10,320 bases of DNA from Pseudomonadota bacterium (lineage in GTDB: Bacteria > Pseudomonadota > Alphaproteobacteria > Rhizobiales > Rhizobiaceae). Made by a program: the position numbers and the translations under genes. The notes beneath the pieces are model-generated. The model was not told the origin of the DNA, made no database searches, and worked only from the letters and a program-made list of their open reading frames with translations. The DNA lies in contig JAEYXI010000531.1 in the NCBI GenBank assembly GCA_023428515.1, positions 1 to 10,320 on the forward strand, in the 5' to 3' direction. Shown piece after piece: positions 6,185-10,320 of this stretch. The first letter of the stretch is position 1, and the number at the start of each line of letters is the position of its first letter.

Positions 6185-7173
6185 GCCGCTCTCCCCTGTG
6201 CAGCGGCACCTGGTTCTCCGCACACGATCTGCCGATGCAACGCCATGTCTATGTTTCGCCCGGACATCAAAATCACGACCGGCCCCTCAACTGCCACCTT
6301 GCCGGCCAGCAGAGCGGCAATGCCGACGGCGCCGGCGCCTTCGACCACTTCGCGTTCGACCTCATAGGCATGGCGAATGCCGGCGGCGATCTCTTCCTCC
6401 GAGAGCAGCACCACATCGTCGAGCAGGTCGCGGCACATGGCGAAGGTCAGCCGGTTGTCGAGACCAATGCCACCGCCCAGGGAATCGGCGAGGGTCGGCA
6501 GTTCCTCGACGGATATTGGTCGGCCGGCGTCAAGGCTTGCCTTCATCGCGGCCCCCCGCGTCATCGAAACGCCGATCACCTTCGTCTTCGGGCTGACGGC
6601 CTTCACGGCTGCTGCTATGCCGGAGGCAAGACCTCCGCCCGATAATTGTACCAACACCGTCGATGTGTCCGGCACGGCCTCGAGCATTTCCAGCCCGAGC
6701 GTTCCCTGCCCTGCAATCACCGCCGAGTGGTCGAAGGGCGGCACCATGACCAGTCCCTCCTCGTCAGCCAGCCGCTCGGCCTCGGCCTGCGCATCATCCT
6801 GGCTGCTGCCGACTATGCGGATCTCGGCACCTAGCCGACCGATCTCCTCGACCTTGTTGGCGGGCACCAGCGTCGACATGCAGATGACGGCCCGCATGCC
6901 CTCAAGCTTGGCCGCATGGGCCAGCGCGCGGCCGTGATTGCCGGTGGAGGCCGCTACCACGCCACGCCCTTTCTCCTCCGCCGACAGCGAAGCGATCGCA
7001 TTCGACGCGCCACGCAGCTTGAAGCTGCCGGTCGCCTGGCGGTGCTCCAGCTTGAGATGCACCGGAGCGCCAACGCGTTCCGACAAGGCGGGCGAGGGCA
7101 CGGTCGGGGTGGCCTGTATTCGGCCGACAATGCGCTTGCGCGCACGCTCTATATCGTGGAGCGTAACGGTCAT
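6181..7173 (-). CDS. eutB: Ectoine utilization protein EutB, PLP-dependent threonine/serine dehydratase-like
   Basis: This 330-residue fold-type II PLP enzyme resembles catabolic threonine/serine dehydratase. By context it is EutB of the hydroxyectoine branch, where a hydroxy-amino acid (such as hydroxylated diaminobutyrate) is a logical substrate for dehydration and deamination; this substrate is inferred. Visible features are TGSFKLRGA at 48-56 (K52, Schiff-base Lys), STGNHG at 76-81 (cofactor and substrate loop), LSGGGLASG at 177-185 (glycine-rich phosphate cup), EGAGAVG at 278-284 and MSGRNID at 303-309 (Ser contacting the pyridine nitrogen). It has no C-terminal ACT regulatory domain, as expected for the catabolic class. 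The frame is open to 7284, but ATG 7173 is preferred: GGAG lies 9 nt upstream and the protein then starts like its family. It is the first gene of the leftward unit, transcribed from the divergent region shared with the AsnC-type regulator. Confidence 0.9.
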   Translation of the reverse strand: MTVTLHDIERARKRIVGRIQATPTVPSPALSERVGAPVHLKLEHRQATGSFKLRGASNAIASLSAEEKGRGVVAASTGNHGRALAHAAKLEGMRAVICMSTLVPANKVEEIGRLGAEIRIVGSSQDDAQAEAERLADEEGLVMVPPFDHSAVIAGQGTLGLEMLEAVPDTSTVLVQLSGGGLASGIAAAVKAVSPKTKVIGVSMTRGAAMKASLDAGRPISVEELPTLADSLGGGIGLDNRLTFAMCRDLLDDVVLLSEEEIAAGIRHAYEVEREVVEGAGAVGIAALLAGKVAVEGPVVILMSGRNIDMALHRQIVCGEPGAAAQGRAA

Positions 7174-7425
7174 CGGGCTGAGCTCCGCGCCGACGACGAC
7201 GCGATCGACGTCATGGTCGCAGTTTGGTCGAGCAAGACGCCAATCTGCCAACGGACCGACACCACACGCCCAGCACTTGTGCACAACTGCAACATGCGAT
7301 TTAGTCGCCCATAGGTCGATTTCTGGTTTGACAAGGATAATTACGACTTCACATACAGGTTGTCTAGGTTAGTTGTGTACGTCTTATCGTAGATGCGCAA
7401 TCGGTCATGAATGCAAGGAACTGCG
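7174..7425. promoter_or_regulatory. Divergent regulatory region between eutB and the AsnC-type regulator
   Basis: These 252 bp hold no credible gene, and 7291-7380 is AT-richer than the neighbours. On the + strand a perfect TTGACA (7328-7333) is followed at 18 bp by CATACA (7352-7357), a weak -10, for the regulator gene. On the - strand TAGACA (7366-7361) lies 18 bp from AATTAT (7342-7337), a candidate for eutB with a leader of about 155 nt. If both are real, the two promoters overlap face to face, so one bound regulator could control both directions. The family's proteins often autoregulate and bind such divergent regions. The hexamers were found by eye and only the TTGACA is a strong match. 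Confidence 0.5.
7273..7290. promoter_or_regulatory. Near-perfect 18-bp palindrome, candidate operator
   Basis: GCACTTGTGCACAACTGC has a perfect TTGTGCACAA core plus matching GCA/TGC ends; the only unpaired position is a C/C at the fourth base of each arm. Its left arm, read on the minus strand as AGTTGTGCAC, recurs as AGTTGTGTAC on the + strand at 7371-7380, giving two inverted copies that flank the AT-rich promoter core. This spacing suits a looping or wrapping regulator such as an Lrp/AsnC octamer. The palindrome is seen directly; binding by the adjacent regulator is inferred. Confidence 0.45.
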
Positions 7426-7923
7426 ATGGCAGGCGTCAAACTCGATGTGATAGACCTGAAGATCCTCGATACCATCCAGCGCGACGGTCGCATCACCAAG
7501 CTGAAGCTCTCCGAAAAGGTCGGGCTTTCGCCAACGCCGTGCTGGATGCGGCTGAGAAAGCTGGAGAAGGCGGGCGTCGTCAGCGGCTACCGAGCGACGA
7601 TTTCGACGCGGGCGGTTGCACGCTTCGCGCTGGTGCTGATGGAAGTGACCTTGCGCACCCATCGGCAGGCCGACTTCGACCGCTTCGAACGAGCAGTCAA
7701 CGACCTTCCGGAAGTCGTCGCCTGCTGGGCGGTGGGCGGCGGCGTCGACTATCTGCTCAAGGTGATGACGCGCGACATCGACGCCTATCAGCGCCTTGTC
7801 GACGGATTGCTCGAGCGCGAGGTCGGTATCGACCGCTACTTCACCTACATCGTCACCAAGACGGTGAAGGAAGATGTCGTTCTGCCCCTGACGGAGCTCC
7901 TGGCGGTTGAAGACCGGTCATAG
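7426..7923 (+). CDS. doeX: Lrp/AsnC-family transcriptional regulator (DoeX/AsnC type)
   Basis: This 165-residue protein has the standard length and layout of the Lrp/AsnC family. An N-terminal winged helix-turn-helix spans about 6-60 (LDVIDLKILDTIQRDGRI, then KLSEKVGLSPTPCWMRLRKL with the recognition helix near 36-46). A C-terminal RAM ligand-binding domain spans about 66-150, including the VVACWAVGGGVDYLLKVM segment (97-114), where effectors bind in this family. In known ectoine clusters an AsnC/DoeX protein responds to N-acetyl-diaminobutyrate and diaminobutyrate; the same is inferred here. An ATG at 7411 gives five extra residues, but ATG 7426 is preferred because AAGGA (7415-7419) lies 6 nt upstream. 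It is transcribed away from eutB and toward the aldehyde dehydrogenase, 119 bp ahead of it. The gene may be an independent unit, given the hairpins downstream. Confidence 0.92.
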   Translation: MAGVKLDVIDLKILDTIQRDGRITKLKLSEKVGLSPTPCWMRLRKLEKAGVVSGYRATISTRAVARFALVLMEVTLRTHRQADFDRFERAVNDLPEVVACWAVGGGVDYLLKVMTRDIDAYQRLVDGLLEREVGIDRYFTYIVTKTVKEDVVLPLTELLAVEDRS

Positions 7924-7973
7924 TCCATCTCTCCATCCAACTGCCCGCGCATGGACAATCTCTCTCGCCGAAC

Positions 7974-7995
7974 GGCCGGTAAACGGCCTCTCCTT
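7974..7995 (+). terminator. Weak hairpin after the regulator gene, possible terminator
   Basis: GGCCG (7974-7978) and CGGCC (7984-7988) form a 5-bp GC stem with a GTAAA loop, followed by the pyrimidine-rich TCTCCTT, 51 bp beyond the regulator stop. The stem is short and the T-run broken, so it may at most reduce readthrough into the aldehyde dehydrogenase gene. Confidence 0.25.
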
Positions 7996-8000
7996 CTTGG

Positions 8001-8024
8001 GATGCCGGCTATGGTCACGGCATC
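8001..8024 (+). promoter_or_regulatory. 7-bp stem-loop just upstream of the aldehyde dehydrogenase ribosome-binding site
   Basis: GATGCCG (8001-8007) pairs perfectly with CGGCATC (8018-8024) around a 10-base loop. Six bases later comes the ribosome-binding site GGGAGG (8031-8036) of the gene starting at 8043. There is no T-run, so it is not a classical terminator. An RNA-stabilising or attenuating leader element, or an operator read as DNA, are both possible. Confidence 0.4.
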
Positions 8025-8042
8025 TCGACCGGGAGGCCCGAT

Positions 8043-9536
8043 ATGTCAGCGCATTTCGCACGACCGACACGCCATGAGGCGCTCGACCGTCTCACCGACC
8101 GCCGACTGTTTCGCGAGCTCGCATATGTGGATGGTCATTGGACGGCCAGCGCGACGGGAAAAAGTTTCGAAGTCACCGATCCGGGCAGCGGCGGAAGCCT
8201 CGCCTGGGTGGCCTCACTTGACGCCGAGCAGGCAGGCAAGGCGATCGACGCGGCTGCGCGCGCGTTTCCGACCTGGCGTGCGACACTACCGCAGGAACGG
8301 TCTCGCCTATTGCGTAAGTGGCACGAGCTAATCATCGCCGCCAAGGATGATTTGGCGCTGCTGATGACGCTCGAACAGGGCAAGCCGCTGAAGGAATCGC
8401 TCGGCGAGATCGACTACGCCGCTTCCTTCGTGGAATGGTATGCCGAAGAGGCGAAGCGCCTCAACGCCGAGAGCGTGACCAGCCATCTGCCGAACGCCGA
8501 GATGATCGTCAGGCGTGAGGCGCTCGGCGTCGTCGGCGTCGCCACGCCGTGGAATTTTCCGTCGGCCATGCTGACGCGAAAGGCTGCGGCGGCGCTTGCC
8601 GCCGGCTGCACCGTCGTCGCGCACCCGTCCTCGGAGACGCCGCTCTCGGCCCTCGCTTTGGCGGAACTCGGCGAGCGAGCCGGCCTTCCGGCCGGCGTGT
8701 TCAACATCGTGACCGGCGAGGCGGCGGTGATCGTCGGCAGATTGTGCGAGGACGCGCGCGTCCGCGCCATGAGTTTCACCGGCTCGACCGAGATCGGCCG
8801 GCTGATCGCTGGAAAATGCGCATCGACGATGAAACGGCTGGTCATGGAACTCGGCGGCCACGCACCGCTGATCGTGTTCGACGACGCAGATATCGATCGC
8901 GCCGTCTCGATCGCCCTTGACGCCAAATTCGCGACTTCCGGGCAGGACTGCCTCGCGGCCAACCGCATCTACGTTCAGCGCGGCATCTACGATCGCTTCT
9001 GTCGCGCCTTCGCCGCCCGCGTGAAAACGCTCAACGTAGCGCATGGCCTCTCCGACAAGGCCGAGATCGGTCCGCTGATGCATGAACGCGCCGTGCGGAA
9101 GGTGGAGGAACACGTCGCCGATGCGCTCCGCCGCGACGCGCGCTGCCTTGCCGGCGGCAAACGCCACGCGGCCGGGCCGCTGTTCTACCAGCCAACTCTG
9201 CTCGTGGATGTTCCTGCCGATGCGCTAATCATGCGGGAAGAGACATTCGGGCCGGTGGCCGCGGTGACCGCCTTCGACACCGAGGATGAAGTGATAGCCC
9301 GCGCCAACGCTACCGAATATGGCCTCGTCGCTTATGTCGTCACCGAGAACGGCGCGCGCCAGCTACGCATGGGTCGCGCACTCGACTACGGCATGGTTGC
9401 GGTAAACCGCGTGAAGATAACCGGCGCGCCGATCCCCTTCGGGGGCTTAAAACAATCGGGCATCGGCCGCGAAGGCTCACGACACGGCATTGAAGCCTTC
9501 ACCGATCTCAAATACCTCTGCCTTGACTTGGCTTAG
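8043..9536 (+). CDS. doeC: NAD(P)-dependent aldehyde dehydrogenase, succinate-semialdehyde dehydrogenase-like (DoeC/Ssd type)
   Basis: This 497-residue cytosolic ALDH-superfamily enzyme probably oxidises aspartate semialdehyde to aspartate, the last step of ectoine breakdown; succinate semialdehyde is the alternative substrate suggested by its GabD-like sequence. Visible features are TPWNFP at 168-173, the NAD-binding FTGSTEIG at 245-252, the catalytic general base in ELGGHAP at 269-275 (E269), the nucleophile in GQDCLAANR at 300-308 (C303), EETFGP at 399-404 and PFGGLKQSG at 465-473. Oddly, the normally Lys-containing 'KPS/A' motif reads VVAHPSSETP (191-200), with His194 where Lys usually contacts NAD ribose; the codon is CAC. 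Start ATG 8043 has GGGAGG 6 nt upstream. The gene lies 31 bp ahead of the aminotransferase, so the two are probably cotranscribed. It does not look disrupted. Confidence 0.9.
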   Translation: MSAHFARPTRHEALDRLTDRRLFRELAYVDGHWTASATGKSFEVTDPGSGGSLAWVASLDAEQAGKAIDAAARAFPTWRATLPQERSRLLRKWHELIIAAKDDLALLMTLEQGKPLKESLGEIDYAASFVEWYAEEAKRLNAESVTSHLPNAEMIVRREALGVVGVATPWNFPSAMLTRKAAAALAAGCTVVAHPSSETPLSALALAELGERAGLPAGVFNIVTGEAAVIVGRLCEDARVRAMSFTGSTEIGRLIAGKCASTMKRLVMELGGHAPLIVFDDADIDRAVSIALDAKFATSGQDCLAANRIYVQRGIYDRFCRAFAARVKTLNVAHGLSDKAEIGPLMHERAVRKVEEHVADALRRDARCLAGGKRHAAGPLFYQPTLLVDVPADALIMREETFGPVAAVTAFDTEDEVIARANATEYGLVAYVVTENGARQLRMGRALDYGMVAVNRVKITGAPIPFGGLKQSGIGREGSRHGIEAFTDLKYLCLDLA

Positions 9537-9567
9537 GCAGCGCAGGCCCATTTTTCAGGAGTCAAAA

Positions 9568-10320
9568 ATGCTCGACCGCTCGAACGAACTCACCGCCTGG
9601 GATCGCGATCACTTCTTCCATCCCTCGACGCATATGGGAACGCATGCGCGTGGCGAATCGCCGACCCGCGTCATGGCAGGCGGCGAACGCGTCACCGTCT
9701 GGGACGTCGACGGCAAGAAGAGCATCGACGCCTTCGCCGGACTCTACTGCGTCAATGTCGGCTACGGTCGCCAGAAGATTGCCGACGCCATAGCCGAGCA
9801 GGCAAAGAACCTTGCCTATTACCACGCCTATGTCGGCCACGGCACCGAGGCCTCGATCTCGCTCGCCAAGATGATCATCGACCGCGCGCCGGAAGGCATG
9901 AGCCGCGTCTATTTCGGCCTGTCCGGCTCGGACGCCAACGAGACCAACATCAAGCTCATCTGGTACTACAACAATGTGCTCGGGCGGCCCGAGAAGAAGA
10001 AGATCATCTCACGCTGGCGCGGCTATCATGGCTCGGGCGTGATGACCGGTTCGCTGACCGGGCTCGACCTGTTCCACAACGCTTTCGACCTGCCGCGCGC
10101 GCCAATCCTCCACACCGAGGCGCCATATTATTTCCGCCGCGAAGACCGCTCGATGACCGAGGAGCAGTTTTCGCAGCATTGCGCCGACAAGCTCGAGGAG
10201 ATGATCCTTGCCGAAGGCCCCGATACCGTAGCCGCCTTCATCGGCGAGCCGATCCTCGGCACCGGCGGCATCCTGCCCCCCCCCCCCCGCGACGGGCAGA
10301 AGATACACGCGGGGGGGGCG
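9568..10320 (+). CDS. doeD: Class-III aminotransferase, L-2,4-diaminobutyrate transaminase type (DoeD/Atf), 3' partial
   Basis: The frame runs from ATG 9568 to the right edge without a stop (251 codons; the family is about 450-470 residues). A CAGGAG ribosome-binding site at 9556-9561 supports the start. It is a fold-type I PLP aminotransferase: the N-terminal part has FAGLYCVNVGYGRQKI (56-71), the phosphate-binding SGSDANET (119-126), the ring-stacking RGYHG (151-155) and IGEPILGTGG (225-234) with the conserved Glu. The Schiff-base Lys lies beyond the window. By context it moves the gamma-amino group of 2,4-diaminobutyrate to an acceptor, giving aspartate semialdehyde for the dehydrogenase encoded just upstream. 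Omega-amino acid:pyruvate transaminases look similar, so the substrate rests on context. From residue 237 on, the sequence (four Pro, then RDGQKIHAGGA) diverges from the usual PPPGYW-type segment and is probably damaged by sequencing error. Confidence 0.85.
   Translation, partial: MLDRSNELTAWDRDHFFHPSTHMGTHARGESPTRVMAGGERVTVWDVDGKKSIDAFAGLYCVNVGYGRQKIADAIAEQAKNLAYYHAYVGHGTEASISLAKMIIDRAPEGMSRVYFGLSGSDANETNIKLIWYYNNVLGRPEKKKIISRWRGYHGSGVMTGSLTGLDLFHNAFDLPRAPILHTEAPYYFRREDRSMTEEQFSQHCADKLEEMILAEGPDTVAAFIGEPILGTGGILPPPPRDGQKIHAGGA
10276..10320. other. Probable low-quality sequence at the right end
   Basis: A run of 13 C (10276-10288) and a run of 8 G (10311-10318) occur within the last 45 bases, inside a conserved coding stretch. 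The reading frame is kept, but the protein departs from the family: class-III aminotransferases usually read PPPGYW followed by a hydrophobic helix here. The apparent changes are toward G or C, as expected from base-calling decay or low coverage at a contig end. Confidence 0.6.

Noticed and set aside
6185..6223. Longer N-terminus for EutC starting at 6223
   Set aside because: The extra 13 residues (MRRTRCRCTGESG) are just the eutB 3' end read in another frame; ATG 6184 has a strong ribosome-binding site and the family's normal start.
7174..7284. Longer N-terminus for EutB starting at 7284
   Set aside because: The extra 37 residues resemble no dehydratase N-terminus and lie in the promoter region; GGAG precedes ATG 7173.
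10276..10288. C13 tract as a phase-variation repeat in the aminotransferase gene
   Set aside because: It is paired with a G8 run and family-inconsistent residues right at the sequence end, which fits sequencing error better than a contingency locus.
1..10320. A hidden defence system, mobile element or CRISPR array
   Set aside because: I saw no repeat-spacer pattern, transposase, integrase, tRNA or target-site duplication; all long real frames are metabolic, transport or regulatory genes.

Overview
The window is GC-rich, with long antisense open frames shadowing the real genes. Gene content and promoter style (a CTTGAC-type -35) suggest an alphaproteobacterium, most likely Rhizobiales/Hyphomicrobiales such as a Mesorhizobium relative. 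This assignment is inferred from family resemblance, not from a database search. The centre and right of the window hold a catabolic cluster for the compatible solutes ectoine and probably 5-hydroxyectoine, organised around a divergent promoter region.

Layout. Positions 1-342 (+) are the C-terminal TOBE domain of an ABC transporter ATPase cut by the left edge. Convergent to it, 9 bp away, is an inositol-monophosphatase-family gene (352-1149, -). It is preceded by a perfect 20-bp palindrome (1181-1200) and a small unrecognised 69-codon gene (1277-1486, -) with its own candidate promoter. A five-gene leftward unit follows, listed in transcription order: eutB (dehydratase-like, 7173-6181), eutC (ornithine cyclodeaminase-like, 6184-5192), eutD/doeA (ectoine hydrolase, 5150-3972), eutE/doeB (N-acetyl-diaminobutyrate deacetylase, 3953-2958) and an MFS transporter (2862-1633). 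A divergent regulatory region (7174-7425) separates it from a rightward unit: an Lrp/AsnC regulator (doeX/asnC type, 7426-7923), an aldehyde dehydrogenase (doeC/ssd type, 8043-9536) and a class-III aminotransferase (doeD/atf type, from 9568, cut by the right edge).

How the genes work together. By the established pathway, DoeA/EutD opens the ectoine ring to N-alpha-acetyl-2,4-diaminobutyrate and DoeB/EutE deacetylates this to 2,4-diaminobutyrate. DoeD transaminates that to aspartate semialdehyde and DoeC oxidises it to aspartate. EutB and EutC are thought to handle the hydroxylated branch. The AsnC-type protein is the likely sensor of pathway intermediates. The MFS protein stands where ectoine clusters often carry an ABC (Ehu) or TRAP (Ueh) importer, so it is a candidate transporter for this pathway.

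Notable points: no eutA in the visible eut run, an MFS transporter as last gene with an apparent TTG start, a Lys-to-His change in the aldehyde dehydrogenase's usual NAD-binding motif, a near-perfect 18-bp palindrome in the divergent promoter region, and a right-hand end (from about 10276) that looks like sequence error rather than biology. I saw no mobile element, CRISPR array, tRNA or rRNA.
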